Part shown: positions 12,830 through 24,049 of the stretch, piece by piece
Position numbering within the stretch: position 1 is the stretch's first letter
Layout: each line of letters opens with the position of its first letter
NCBI GenBank assembly: GCA_032622095.1
Contig: CP136065.1
Location: forward strand, 248,745,474-248,809,473
Length of the DNA stretch: 64,000 nucleotides
Origin: Siphonodentalium dalli
Taxonomy: Eukaryota; Mollusca; Scaphopoda; Gadilida; Siphonodentaliidae
Direction of reading: 5' to 3'
Program-made: the position numbers and the translations under genes
Notes under the pieces: generated by a model
What the model was told of the DNA's origin: nothing
Databases searched by the model: none
The model's input: only the letters and a program-made list of their open reading frames with translations

Positions 12830-13800
12830 ATTTTTCTATTTTGCAATATTTACACTCAAACATGCATTCGCGTTATGGAACATGAATGCAGGACGTTGGT
12901 TGATCGAAATTATGTCACATGATGTCGTGCGCTGACCCCAACATGACACGAGAACAGCGTTGGAAATGGGCGCCTAATGCTCTTCGAATCTGCCAGTTGA
13001 CTCGATGGAGGGTAAATTTAAGTAATGGATGTTGATTTTGTTGCGTTCCATAGAGTATGGATGCAAGTTGGTGTGACATTTTTATGTTTCGCGTTCCACA
13101 CAAAATGTCAGACCAACTTGCAACGTTATTATCGTGGCTCGGAGCAAGTTGCGTCTACACAAAAACGGATGCAAGTTGGGGTCAGCGCAAGACGTCATGT
13201 GACCCAAGCAAATCAACATCCATTTCTTAAGTATATCTTTTAATTTTGTTTCATTTACGTTCACGTCTGGAAAAAATTTGTGTTATTTTCAAACTGCTAG
13301 TTTCTGTTCGGACGTGGTGTAGTTTTCCATTCAAAATGATGTTGTAAATAAATCACTGATTTGTTTGGGAATAAATAAAGGTAAAATGTGTAAAATACCC
13401 GGTATTGACGTATTTATGAATGTGTAGCGCCAAATTACCGAAGTAGATTCTTAAGAAATGGATGTTGATTTGCTTGCATTCCATAGAGTATGGATGCAAG
13501 TTGGTCTGACATTTTGTGTGGAACGCGAAAGCGTTCCACACATGAAAATGTCAGACCAACTTGCATCCATACTCTATCGAACGCAACAAAATCAACATTC
13601 ATTACTTATATTTACACTCAACCGATTCAACTGGCAGATTAAAAGAGTTTTAAGCGTCCATTTCCAACGTTATTATCGTGGCTCGGAGCAAGTTGCGTCT
13701 ACACAAAAACGGATGCAAGTTGGGGTCAGCGCAAGACGTCATGTGACGTAATTTCGACAAACCAACGTCCTGCATTCATGTTCCAAAATAGGAATGCACG
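12830..13800. repeat. Palindromic repeat family with TTTACACTCA ends
   Basis: It contains inverted copies of GTATGGATGCAAGTTGGTCT and of CGCGTTCCACACAAAATGTC, plus direct copies of a CGGAGCAAGTTGCGTCTAC segment (13139 and 13682). Related pieces are at 14420-14720 and 45385-45745. The ORFs here are repeat-derived. It is probably two nested or tandem copies of a foldback element. Confidence 0.65.
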
Positions 13801-14419
13801 TGTGAGTGTAAATATAAGCAAATTGTCGCTTTTCCACGATTTTTTTGAGCGCCCTGTATATACGTGACTTGACCGACTACAGTCGACACAAGGACCTCAA
13901 CCAATGAGGACGTTCATACTCAAAAATAAATTTTCACGCAAGGAACGAATGCATGGCCAATTTCTTAAAATTCATTTTATAAGCCAACAGATCGTAAATT
14001 GACGTTATATGACAATATTTCTAACTGCCATATCGGTCGACAGGCACTTTTTCAGCCAAAACAGGCATGTCAGGCTGGCACAAAGATGTCCAGACGTATT
14101 GCTAGTGGAACCTACTATGGCACCGTTCCGTTTCGTTAAAAGTCACCTCCTCCGTGTTATGTTGTGTTGACGGTTATTTCCACCACATTGAGGAACATTG
14201 CATTTGCATCCATGTTGAAGTAACATTGTGACCACATTGCATCAACACCAGAAATGCGTTGATGGTCATTTTTCGCGGTCTCAAGTTCTAACACAGTGAG
14301 GGAGACACTTATTTTGAGAATATGTGTACAGTGGTGTGCTCATTGTGTCCTGTTATATCATTTGTGCTGCAGAGGCATAGATTCAGAATGAATATATTCC
14401 ATATATGGTCTTATATTTA

Positions 14420-14720
14420 CACTCACACGACACACATGCATTCACACTGAATGAAGGATATTGGTTGGTCGAAATTACATCACATGATGTCACACAAGAA
14501 TAACGTTGGAATGGGTGCTAAATGCTCTTTTAATCTGCCAATTGAGTCAGTTGAGTGTAAATATAAGGAATGGATGTTGATTTCCTTGCATTCCATTGGG
14601 TATGGATGCAAGTTGGTCTGACATTTTCATGTGAAAGCATTCCACACAAAATGTCAGACCAACTTGCATCCATACTCTAGTATGGAGCACAAGCAAATCA
14701 ACATCCATTTCTTAGATAGA
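14420..14720. repeat. Palindromic repeat, TTTACACTCA family
   Basis: Another copy of the 12830-13800 family. It runs from ATTTACACTCACACGACACA to the inverted CAAATCAACATCCATTTCTTA, with an internal CATGTGAAAGCATTCCACAC loop region. Confidence 0.65.
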
Positions 14721-14754
14721 TGTTTAAAATAAAAATCTATCCGCCCACTGCCAC

Positions 14755-15160
14755 ATTTAAACGCCCATTAAAAAAATGCGGGACGTATTATGTTATTGGT
14801 CTGTCCGTCCTTGTGTCCATTTGTTTGCTTTTGGTTTCCAGATGATAACTTTATACACTCTCAACTGAATGGAATGAAATTTGGGTTTACTACATGTAGT
14901 ACAAAATACAGGTCAAGTTCGAATATGGGTTCTTCCCAAGAATTTGCACTCAATTTTTGTTTCCGGATAATAACTTTAGTAAGTCGGAACTGAAAGGAAT
15001 GAAATTTGGTATGTGAGTTTATTTAAGCCCAAAATACAGTTCAAGTTCAAATTTGGGTTCCGTCCGCCAATTTTTAACAGATATATGGCCCTTTGTTGGA
15101 ATTACGGCAGGCAAATTTTGCTACACCCTAGCATTGCTCTTGTTTCCAATGTTACTGGAA
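14755..15160 (+). repeat. Dispersed repeat (GATGATAACTTTA family)
   Basis: Blocks such as TTCCAGATGATAACTTTA, AATGGAATGAAATTTGG and CAAGTTCGAATTTGGGTT occur here and again at 30875-31135, 31315-31867 and, inverted, 47100-47475. It ends TAGCATTGCTCTTGTT. It has no coding capacity and the element class was not identified. Confidence 0.7.
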
Positions 15161-15376
15161 AATCACTGGGGTTTTTAAGTCTAATTGGTGTGTGAAATTG
15201 TCGTTAACTTAATGCTAATTTCATATTCCAAGTTATAAGTATATACATGTGAAAATATATGATGCAATGGATGATGGGGTATCATCAAATGAGTCTATTG
15301 TGCATGATTTAAAAAATTATCCTATTTAAAAAAAACTAAGATGAAAAGAAAATTATTAATAATACTATCTTTGAAG

Positions 15377-15435
15377 GTTGCAAACAGCAAGAGACTAACA
15401 TATACTGGCTATGAGAAAGAACAAGGAGCGTGCAG
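15377..15435 (+). CDS. POLR1E: POLR1E exon (N-terminal domain)
   Basis: It encodes VANSKRLTYTGYEKEQGAC(R). Animal orthologues have an R-L-x-Y-x-G segment at the same place, just before the conserved G-[VI]-L-[DN]-K. The acceptor is CTTTGAAG at 15376 and the donor CAG|GTATAC at 15435. Entry phase 0 and exit phase 2 fit both neighbours. Confidence 0.8.
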
Positions 15436-16198
15436 GTATACTTATTCAAGCAGGATTTTATCTTCCATTATGAATGAAGCATTTTAGTATTTATACTAGT
15501 TTATAAATATTTCAATCGATTCACATCAACATGGTTTGATCTTCTGGAAAAGACGATCTTAGTTTATTTTTCCTTCGACGTAAACCAGCTAGTCAATTCG
15601 GTAGAGATTATACTGGTCTACGTCGAAGTACAATTGCATTACTCTTCTATAGCGGGAAAGAGTGATATCTTATGGTCATAATGACGTAAATTAAACTACG
15701 CACAGTATATGCCGTGTAATTAGGAGTAACTCACATTTGATCTGCATTTGTTTACACTCGGAAAAGAACCGAACTGTTACAAAATCGCAAAGTCAAATGA
15801 GTTCGTATTCCTTTGAAATTATATATTATCACATTTAGTTACTACTTTCAATTGACAACTCTTGTGGAGTTCAGAACAAATATAATAATTTCTATGGATC
15901 CAATTGCGACATTATTTTACCGTCATTGGTGATATTAGATGGGTGGTAATTACGCTGCTTAAAGTATGCGATAGAAGAGTAAGGAGTTTGACGTAAACCA
16001 GCATTATACCTTTCAATTCCACCATCTGGTTTAAGTCGAAAGAAACATGGACTAAGTTGATCCCAGTGGCGAAGTGAAACATTATGTTCCAAACTGTTAA
16101 TGTTACATCTAATTCTCATTAATCTACCACAAAACGTTGTTAGTCGTCTTCTATAAGGTGTTATATAACATTAAATTTAATATTGATATGCCTACTGA

Positions 16199-16597
16199 TT
16201 AACCCTTTACCCAACAAACCGGCAAAAACCGGCCAAATAAAGCTTCAACAGCCTAAAATATCTTTGGTCTGTCTCAATAGAACCATACAAATATGGGTAT
16301 CATTGGAAACGGCTCATTGACCACATTGTGATGGTTACAGTTATACCCTGTGCCAATGCATTCTCTTATATATGCGAGTCGACCATAGGTCGCCTCGCAT
16401 ATATAAGAGAATGCATTGGCCTAAAAAAAAATTTGTTTAACACTTTTTACCATTTTTTCTTACATTCTTTAACAATTTTATAATTTTTAATGTGTTAAGC
16501 CAATGCATTCTCTTATATATGCGAGGCGACCTATGGTCGACTCGCATATATAAGAGAATGCATTGGCACAGGGCCCTTCTGTTGGGTAAAGGGTTAA
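16199..16597. mobile_element. TTAA MITE, CCCTTTACCCAACA family, copy A
   Basis: The termini are CCCTTTACCCAACA and its complement, bounded by TTAA. Inside are two 69-nt hairpins, inverted copies of each other, with arms GCCAATGCATTCTCTTATAT. They are separated by an AT-rich spacer. TTAA targets and a CCC terminus are typical of piggyBac-type elements. No transposase is present. Confidence 0.88.
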
Positions 16598-16732
16598 TTA
16601 AGAGATTTATCCCACAGGGAGCCTCACACAGATGGAAGCATGCACTGCAGAGTGTCGTCTGCTCCAGTCTATGTGGGGCTCTATAAAGGGTTAATGAGAT
16701 AAATAATGTTATGGTATTATGTGACATTTCAA

Positions 16733-16865
16733 AGCAAGTCTGGAAAGAGTGTGTCTGACATTTGCAGAATGAGGTCCCCAGAGGGTGAATTTATTGACAC
16801 TATCCTGCACAGCAGGCTAGCATCACCAAATTCACCCTCTAGGGACCTCATTCTGCTTAGGCCTC
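16733..16865. repeat. Foldback repeat, GCAGAATGAGGTCC family (partial)
   Basis: Inverted arms GCAGAATGAGGTCCCCAGAG and its complement CTAGGGACCTCATTCTGC surround a short loop. It lies 67 bp upstream of the next POLR1E exon. About eight more copies occur from 39 to 63 kb. Confidence 0.8.
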
Positions 16866-16931
16866 ATCTTCTGGGAAGTATCTATAGTCTCAAATTAACA
16901 TTGATTTAGTTACTTTTCTCTATATTTTCAG

Positions 16932-17017
16932 AAATTATCTGGGAGTTCTTGATAAGAGAACAGGCAAAATGAAAATATACGATACTGCAATGTACACGAT
17001 GGTGCCTAAACTACAAG
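16932..17017 (+). CDS. POLR1E: POLR1E exon (core of N-terminal domain)
   Basis: It encodes (R)NYLGVLDKRTGKMKIYDTA and then MYTMVPKLQ. This is the best-conserved POLR1E signature; the human protein has G-I-L-N-K, then Y-D-x-x-x-x-x-M-x-P at the same spacing. The acceptor is TATATTTTCAG (16931) and the donor CAAG|GTGAGT. It enters in phase 2 and leaves in phase 1. Confidence 0.93.
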
Positions 17018-17324
17018 GTGAGTATATAATCATGTTAATTCTCACAAAAATTTATCCCACCCAATACTTTGTGCATTTTCTTTAAAAGTACCTTACTGCT
17101 GTTAAACGAACTAGAGAATTTATTTGGCAAATACAAATTCCTATTCATTAGGTCCTACAAACATTAAAATGTTAAGTGTGACATTGCTTAAGATCGTAAG
17201 AAAAACAGATATTAAATAATATATATGTACCAACCAGTGAATACAGATAATAATAGTATACCAACCACTGAATACCATGGATCTATAGTGTTGATCAAAT
17301 AGGAACCATTCTGTTATGATACCC

Positions 17325-17697
17325 TGCTGGACAAAACAAGTGTCCACTTAACCGCGGTGCGGTTAGCGTTGCCACCGCGGCCGAAATGCAACTACACTGC
17401 GGCTCCACCGGCTAACAACAGTTGGGATGCGGTGTACTTGCCATTCGGCCATGGTGTAGTTGCCGCGGTGTACGTTCATTAAACTGAAAAAAGATGATAC
17501 AAACCCGAAATCTAACCACGATGTACATGCCATTCGGCCGCGTTGTAGTTGCCTTTCGGCCATGGTGTACTTGCCGCTCGGCTGCAGTGTACTTGCCGTT
17601 CGGCCGCGGTGCTCAACTGCAGTTACAAACTCTGACACCGCGAGCCGAACGGCAAATACACCGCAGTGCCAATGGACACTTGTTTTGTCCAGCGGGG
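17325..17697. repeat. Inverted-repeat element with GC-rich minisatellite core
   Basis: The ends CTGGACAAAACAAGTGTCCA (17329) and the inverse TGGACACTTGTTTTGTCCAG (17670-17689) match. The interior is built of imperfect units around GCCGTTCGGCCGCGGTG in both orientations. The GC content is far above the surroundings. ORFs here come from the repeat units. Confidence 0.75.
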
Positions 17698-17842
17698 TAG
17701 CTTTGTGCGATTTGTTATAAAACAGCACGGACATGGTTGTCAAGTTAATCGTTAAGGGATCATTGTTTGTATTTGCACGCGATCATCTAGCATTACACTC
17801 TCACTATGATCTCTAGTTTTAAAGTCCAAACTATCCCAACTA

Positions 17843-17993
17843 CAGTAATGCTTTAATTAATCGACTTCTTAACCACAGCCGAATTATGGGTAACTTTTCA
17901 GGATTTAGTCGGAAATATGGCTTGTTGCCATTCATCGGAAAGCTCTCCCCGATTCTGCTGTGGTTAAGAAGTCGATTACTTAGAGCATTACTG
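17843..17993. mobile_element. Foldback MITE, CAGTAATGCCC family
   Basis: Starts CAGTAATGCTTTAATTAATC and ends with the inverted TTAGAGCATTACTG, with TA on both sides. The arms pair through TTATGGGTAACTTTTCAGGA and its partner region. Confidence 0.75.
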
Positions 17994-18597
17994 TATGCCT
18001 CAACTGATTCATTTATAATTATACTATTCTTTATGTTTTGTTTTCTTGTCATTTTCATTTCCCCTCAACCTATCTCTTTAACTTGGTGTCTTTTACACTC
18101 CTTCTACATACTATTCGGCATGCTTTTCTTCTCTGAGGAGATAACTTCAGATAAGCGGTGACCCGCTTGTTGTTAGATACTCTTCACCCTCTTCTATTCT
18201 AAATTGTCATATCTAAATCATATTGTTCAATGTCTTGTTTATATATAGATGTATTAATTGCGGGTAGAATAAATATTGTTTAAACTATCCCAACTTCTAT
18301 TTTTCATACGCAGTCCAATATTATGTCCATGTTCCCTGAAACTTTAAAAAATTGTACATGTTTTTCAGGATCATAAAGCTATTAAACTCAGCTAGTTAGA
18401 AGACCAAGTCTTCTCGGTCTACAACAGCTTGGGATATCGGTTGAGTTGATGCAGTTTTGGACCGAGTCTCCTCCCATTACTCTTCTATAATGGACTTTAA
18501 GCCCAGAATCGTGGGCAGGAGTTATTTTGCGTGTATGTTTTCAGATTAGGTCAAATGGATGCTTTGTGTATATGAACATAGAGGGCAGCCTTTCCCA

Positions 18598-18890
18598 AGC
18601 ATGATGATATCAAACATGTGTATAGGAGAGGTCCGTAGAATGTCAAAACAATGAGATTTATAAGTAAACAAAGCATGATGATATCAAACAGGAATAGGAG
18701 AGGTCCGTAGAATGTCAAAACAATGAGATTTATAATTAAACAAAGCATGATGATATCAAACAGGAATAGGAGAGGTCCGTAGAATGTCAAAACAATGAGA
18801 TTTATAATTAAACAAAGCATGATGATATCAAACAGGAATAGGAGAGGTCCGTAGAATGTCAAAACAATGAGATTTATAAGTAAACAAAGC
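18598..18890. repeat. Minisatellite, 72-bp unit, four copies
   Basis: Four nearly identical units start GCATGATGATATCAAACAGG. Because 72 is a multiple of three, the minus strand stays open and gives a hydrophobic 24-residue repeat. That is a consequence of the period and not evidence of a gene. Confidence 0.92.
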
Positions 18891-19599
18891 CTTGCTTTCC
18901 AGATAATTTTGATTTGTCGCGCTATCAGAAAATTCATGTATGGCCAAAATAAAAAAGACCTGTGTTTCTGGAGCCCCTGATCATTTTCATTTTATTGATT
19001 TTGCTAAATTAGTACGCATCCAATTTTATTTTTCGTGTAATCTGATTCATTTCAGTATAAAACGGACACATCTTGTGTACTGTTAAACTGGAAATTATAC
19101 CACACTTCAATGAGGTCACAGCCGAATCAAACTTATGCCAAATCAAACTAATTTTGTTCATGTTTTATTCAATAAAAAATAAATTACACTATATTCTAAT
19201 ATTATGTACTTAGTTTTATTATTTTATAGTACATTACAAACAAGGAGAAGAAGTCTGGGGGGGGGGGGTATTCATAACTATTTCGAGTGAAGTTGAAAAT
19301 AAAATGAAAAAATAAAATAAAATCAAAAGCCACCCGCCCGTCCCTATTTTTTTCTTGCATGTCACTAGAATTTTTGGCCTAAACAATATATTAAATGTGT
19401 GTATCATCACTTTTTCTATCACAGTATATGATCTATCATTTTGAAGACAGATTCATCAGAGACATGTGAGATGATTATAGTCACATTCAGTGGTTCAAAT
19501 GAATGCCTGGCTCCACTTATATAACAACAACCCAACCAATATCCCAAGCTGTTGTGGACTGAGAAGACATGGTCTGCTGATTAGCAATCCTGTAAATGT

Positions 19600-20075
19600 T
19601 GAAAAACTTCGTTGGTTTGTACACTAAATAGTCTAGCCCAAAGGGACTCCATGATGATCCAACAAATAACAACGTAACACTCTTATTGGAAATTTTCGGC
19701 TACATACCTTCTTCAGCCAAAACAAGTTATACAGGTACAATCAATATTAATGTTGACTCCAATTTAACAAGTCTGTTCAATAGTTACACCTTTGCCTCGA
19801 TTGACAATGACGTAATTATATGATGTTACATTTACCTGTGCCGTGAATTGGATTGCAAAATTCAGTCCATTCGAAATCTGCATGTCCAAGCGCCTGATCC
19901 AGGCATCTTCCTTCTCTAGGCGCAACTGAAGTCCACCATTTACCATGTCCAGAACGGAAAACATTAGGTCATTAAATGAGAATAAACAGCCTTCCCAATA
20001 TTGTCAATATCCCGGATATGTTCTTTCATCCGCTCCGCTAATGTGCGTTCTGTTTCACCAATATAGACACCTGTT
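19600..20075 (-). pseudogene. Penelope-like retroelement remnant (GIY-YIG endonuclease end)
   Basis: On the minus strand 19975-20073 encodes YGTGVYIGETERTLAERMKE and then HIRDIDNIGKAVYSHL. This is a GIY-YIG nuclease core with the [GV]-Y-I-G-E-T motif and R-x-x-E-H-[IR] helix expected in Penelope-like elements. A stop and frameshift follow. A second frame (19764-19964) then gives LRLEKEDAWIRRLDMQISNG, like the E-x-x-W-I-x-x-L...G-L-N segment that ends these proteins. The reverse-transcriptase part is absent, so this is a 5'-truncated dead copy. The 3' flank has GCTGAAGAAGGTATGTAGCC, resembling Penelope-like 3' ends. Confidence 0.72.
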
Positions 20076-20304
20076 CCGTATTTCCCTCATGACAATTTTT
20101 TATGAAACTACTATTACTTATTATTAAAGTAAATTGTTGTTATTAGCTATCATTGTAACCTCTTGGGCCAATATAAATCGATTGCTAGATTTACATCCAA
20201 CTTTTTTTTAGAAAAAAGGGGCGGTAGGGCAAATTTATTTTTTATATTTTATTCTTCCTAACATAAATGGCCATGGACAGTTCAAGATATTGAAGCAGTA
20301 TTCT

Positions 20305-20445
20305 ACCTTGATCTTGTGAGCCAGTACATTCTTTTATATATGCGAGGCTCCCTATGGGAGACTCGCATATATAATAGACTGTGCTGGCACAGGATCTTGA
20401 ATGCTGCACCAGCGCAGCTCCCATCATGAAAGAGTTAAGGCATGA
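20305..20445. mobile_element. MITE, TTTCATGACGGGAGC family (partial)
   Basis: One hairpin (CATTCTTTTATATATGCGAG and its inverted partner) is followed by CAGCTCCCATCATGAAAG, the family's right end. The left end is not visible. Confidence 0.6.
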
Positions 20446-20554
20446 GAAAATTTTTTGCATAAAAGATATGCAAATAAACAAAATTGAGGAGGGGACTTAG
20501 AGATATCCTGCCACAAACTGTCACATACTAACTTTATTCTTTTCTTTTTTGCAG

Positions 20555-20604
20555 ATGACATGGATTCAGTGGAGTTGGTTCCTGAGAAAACATTTATAGA
20601 AAAG
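20555..20604 (+). CDS. POLR1E: POLR1E exon (end of N-terminal domain / linker)
   Basis: It encodes (D)DMDSVELVPEKTFIEK, an acidic stretch where orthologues have a variable linker. The acceptor TTTTTTGCAG (20554) is strong. The donor AAG|GTTTAG is weak but the phase (1 in, 0 out) joins the flanking exons exactly. It is supported mainly by phase and position because the sequence is short. Confidence 0.7.
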
Positions 20605-20695
20605 GTTTAGTTATTTTAATAATAATTTTTGTTATGCTAAAGTTAAAAATGGCAATCGGGTATGTTAATTTACTTTATAAGAATACAGTAATGCC

Positions 20696-20881
20696 CTAAG
20701 TAATTGACCCCTTAACCACAGCAGAATTATGGGTAACTTTTCATGATTTAGTTGGAAATATGGCTTGTTTCCATTCATTGTCTTTCCAATGAATGGCAAC
20801 AAGCCATATTTCCGACTAAATCCTGAAAAGTTACTCATAATTCTGCTGTGGTTAAGGGGTCGATTACTCAGGGCATTACTG
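20696..20881. mobile_element. Foldback MITE, CAGTAATGCCC family
   Basis: Complete copy with TA flanks. CAGTAATGCCCTAAGTAATT pairs with the right end GGGCATTACTG. The arms meet at GCCATTCATTGTC / TTCCAATGAATGGC. Confidence 0.85.
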
Positions 20882-21477
20882 TAAGTATCATGTTAAGAAG
20901 GGTTTTAGTTTTCTATATATATCATGTGAGCTAGGTGTTCAACAACATGGCCATGAAGCTACAGTTTTACTGAACGCAGACGAATGATGGCCTGGTATAA
21001 TGATAATTCCATCTCTCATTTCTAACAGCATACCATTCCATGCCTAAGCTTATATAGTCACGATCCTACAATAAACAGTTGTTGCCCTTCTTCTCGTGAG
21101 ACATTGCGATTTGTCACCTGCTCGAGAACGGAATATTCTCTGATGTCGCAGCTCTGAGGGAGACTTTTCATTCTCGAGCGAGTGATAAATCTCAATGTCT
21201 CCTGAGAAGAAGGGAAACACCTGTTTTGTTATCCGATTACTAAAGACAGATTCCTTGTCATTCACACGCTCGATGTTGCACTGTGTCTTTGCACGAGTGC
21301 TTCCTCTCATGCTTATAGTTTCAGTAACTTTGTATCATCTATTCATATAAGTTAGTCAAGATTTTGATAATCACCGTTTACTTACCATCATTTTGGTGTT
21401 TAAATTATTAAAATCGGTCAATGCAATGTAAACCAATATGCAATAGAAGTATGTTCTGTTCTTCTGTCATTTGGCAT

Positions 21478-21608
21478 ATTCGCAGATGGCATAAAATAAA
21501 AAACATCCATTACCCTGCAGGGAGCCCCACACATATATAGAAGCATATAGAAGAGTGTCGTCTGCTCATGTTTGTCTGGGGCTCTGTATGGGTATTCGCA
21601 GATGGCAT
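21478..21608. repeat. Second hairpin cassette flanked by a 16-bp direct repeat
   Basis: TATTCGCAGATGGCAT occurs at both edges (about 21478 and 21593). Between them is an inverted-repeat cassette containing AGGGAGCCCCACACATATAT and its partner CTGGGGCTCTGTATGG. The same cassette appears inverted inside the TGTGACCCGCC elements (22460-22545, 50575-50640) and diverged at 16610-16690. Confidence 0.6.
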
Positions 21609-21627
21609 GTCGTCTTGACATGTGATG

Positions 21628-22017
21628 TTAACCCTTTACCCAACAGAAGGGGCCTGTGCCAATGCATTCTCTTATATATGCGAGTCGACCATAGGTCGCC
21701 TCGCATATATAAGAGAATGCATTGGCTTAACACATTAAAAATTATAAAATTGTTAAAGAATGTAAGAAAAAGTGTTAAAAAAAGATTTTTTTTAGGCCAA
21801 TGCATTCTCTTATATATGTGAGGCGACCTATGGTCGACTCGCATATATAAGAGAATGCATTGGCACAGGGCATAACTGTAACTATCACAATGTGGTCAAG
21901 GAGCCGGTTCCAATGATATCCATATTTGTATGGTTCTATTGAGACAGAACAAAGATATTTTAGGCTGTTGAAGCTTTATTTGGCCGGTTTTGGCCGTTTT
22001 GTTGGGTAAAGGGTTAA
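21628..22017. mobile_element. TTAA MITE, CCCTTTACCCAACA family, copy B (inverted)
   Basis: Both TTAA boundaries, both terminal CCCTTTACCCAACA repeats and both hairpins are intact. The orientation is opposite to copy A: the GGCTGTTGAAGCTTTATTTG side is on the right. Confidence 0.88.
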
Positions 22018-22182
22018 TTACATTACGAAAACAATTGGGAAGTTGTTGATTTCATAACTGTGCATCCATACCTATCAATACCCTCAAGAACATCCCCACA
22101 TAAAATACATATATGTTTCTATAATAGCAATGCAAACACGCCGAAGAAATCTAGATAAAAAATGTCATGAAGTGTGTATTAC

Positions 22183-22912
22183 CCTTTCATGACGGGGAGC
22201 TGCTCTGGTGCAGCATTAAAGATCATATGTCCATGCATTCTCTTATATATCTGATTCTCCCATAGGGAGCCTCGCATATATGTGACCCGCCATATCAAAT
22301 CCAGTCGGAAGTCGGGATTCTTTTACCCTGTGCCAATGCATTCTCTTATATATGTGAGTCGACCATAGGTCGCCTCGCATATATAAGAGAATGCATTGGC
22401 CTAACAATTTTTTACAATTTTAATAATTTGTTCTTGTATTCCTTAACAATTTTATAATTTCACCCATACAGAGCCCCAGACAAACATGAGCAGACGACAC
22501 TCTTCTATATGCTTCTATATATGTGTGGGGCTCCCTGCAGGGTAATGGATGTTTCTTATTTTATGTCCTAAAAATTGTAAGAAACATTTATTTTTAAAAA
22601 ATTGTTAGGCCAATGCATTCTCTTATATATGCGAGGCGACCTATGGTCGACTCGCATATATAAGAGAATGCATTGGCACAGGGTAAAAAAAATCTTCCGA
22701 CTGGATTTGATATGGCGGGTCACATATAAGAGAATGCTCTGGCTGACTCAGTCAAGGTAATTATTGTTAGGAGGCTTAGGTCAATGAATACTCTTATATA
22801 CATGTATGCAAGGCTCTCTATGGGAGACTCGCATATATAAGAAATGCATTGGCACAGGGTTGTTGCAAAATTCCAGGAAGCTCCTGTCATGGAAGTTTCT
22901 GTATTTTTTATA
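22183..22912. mobile_element. MITE, TTTCATGACGGGAGC family, interrupted
   Basis: The left end CCCTTTCATGACGGGGAGCT and the right end AGCTCCTGTCATGGAAG enclose two degenerate hairpins. The first hairpin is split at its CTCGCATATA|TAAGAG centre by the TGTGACCCGCC element at 22281-22724. Confidence 0.75.
22281..22724. mobile_element. TA-flanked MITE, TGTGACCCGCC family, copy 1
   Basis: The terminal inverted repeats start TGTGACCCGCCATATCAAAT and continue to about 27 bp. TA is duplicated on the flanks (22279-22280, 22725-22726); the intact hairpin of other copies supplies the empty site. Inside are two copies of the GCCAATGCATTC hairpin and, between them, the second GAGCCCCAGACAAACATGAG cassette. 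TA flanks suggest a Tc1/mariner-type element. Confidence 0.82.
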
Positions 22913-22974
22913 TTGTGAAGCAGATAAACTATCTTCAGTATCGGTGAGAGAATCTTCGTTATTTTGTTTTTCAG

Positions 22975-23110
22975 CAAAACATGCTGATACAGTCATTTGG
23001 AAGTGCAAACAGAAAGAGGGTGGTTATGCAGAAAGCGAGATATAAAATCGAGGAATGTGTCCTCAAAGAATCCACCGATAAAATTCTTGACAAGAACCTA
23101 TATTCAGAAG
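22975..23110 (+). CDS. POLR1E: POLR1E exon (linker)
   Basis: It encodes QNMLIQSFGSANRKRVVMQK and then ARYKIEECVLKESTDKILDK. Orthologues share the L-I-x-[AS]-F-G-[ST]-x-x-[QR]-K-R segment. The acceptor is GTTTTTCAG (22974). The annotated donor GAAG|GTAAGC at 23111 is the first of six equally spaced GTAAG sites. Phase is 0 in and 1 out. Confidence 0.92.
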
Positions 23111-23225
23111 GTAAGCACCAATATTGTAAAGGTAAGAACTAATATTGTAAAGGTAAGAACCAATATTCTAAAGGTAAGAACCAATATTCTAAAGGTAAGA
23201 ACTAATATTTTAAAGGTAAGCATTA
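23111..23225 (+). repeat. 21-bp minisatellite repeating the 5' splice site six times
   Basis: Donor-like GGTAAG lies at 23111, 23132, 23153, 23174, 23195 and 23216, an exact 21-bp period. Units read GTAAGAACCAATATTCTAAAG. Reading on from the exon, site 2 would add seven codons in frame. A TAA at 23140-23142 lies before site 3, so sites 3-6 would truncate the protein. Confidence 0.92.
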
Positions 23226-24049
23226 TTGATTGCTGATACCTGCTCTATGTGTAAACACATAATATGGATCCTCATTGTGGCTGGGGTATATTATTGAGTA
23301 AGGGATGTTTGGATATACTGTGATATCTTTTGAAAAAACATTTGTAAAGGGGTGCTTTTTAAGTTAAGCAAATAACTCTTTTAAACATATTATCTGAACA
23401 TTATCTAAATATTATCTAAACATCTACAAATGAATGAATGGGAGAGGGGTGATAACAGAGACGTGACTTGATGGTCTTCATTGTGGGGTGTCCACCATTA
23501 AATTTCCAAAGGCACACCCCTCCCCCTTCAAAATCCCAGGTTTGTGAAATTCCACAATTCCACACACCAACCCCGTTGGGTTGAAACTTTTCTTTTTTTT
23601 AATTTACAACCTGACACCCCCCCCCCCCCCCCACCCCCCCAGCAAGGTGGGAATATTTCAAACTGATAACCATTCCAGACCAAACTTTTTACCAAAAATA
23701 ATAAAATATGCTCATGTTGGTCTAAAATCAACAAACTTCCCACTAATTACCAATTACCACTGTTAGTATAGCTTCACCTGTTATTACTTTAGTCCCATAA
23801 ACAGCACACAACCACCATTGACATCTGACTGACTTTTCCTCCAAATTGTCTGTCCTGATCACTTCCTGTTTCAGCAGACACTCACTTCCTGTCTATATTT
23901 AGTAACTGTTATATACACTGTCATTTACACTGTAGTTCATATTAACAACCACCTCCCACCCCCCCCCCCTCATGTCAGGGTACTATCAGACAACACTTTT
24001 GGAACCCTGTGTATCATTTTAATGAATGTTGTTTACTTTTCCTCACCTT

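Larger units (their letters stand above)
7200..15376. other. POLR1E intron, 8.2 kb, mostly repeats
   Basis: It holds the 640-bp direct repeats (7220-9108), a foldback MITE (11549-11718), a family of palindromic repeats at 12830-14720 and a dispersed repeat at 14755-15160. In 9110-11540 and 11720-12830 no gene was recognised. There is only a (TG)n run at 11350-11371 and AT-rich or G/T-rich stretches near 12050-12250. Confidence 0.6.

Noticed and set aside
18551-18937. Hydrophobic 128-aa minus-strand ORF that looks like membrane helices
   Set aside because: It consists of four 72-bp repeat units; hydrophobicity comes from the repeat, with no family match.
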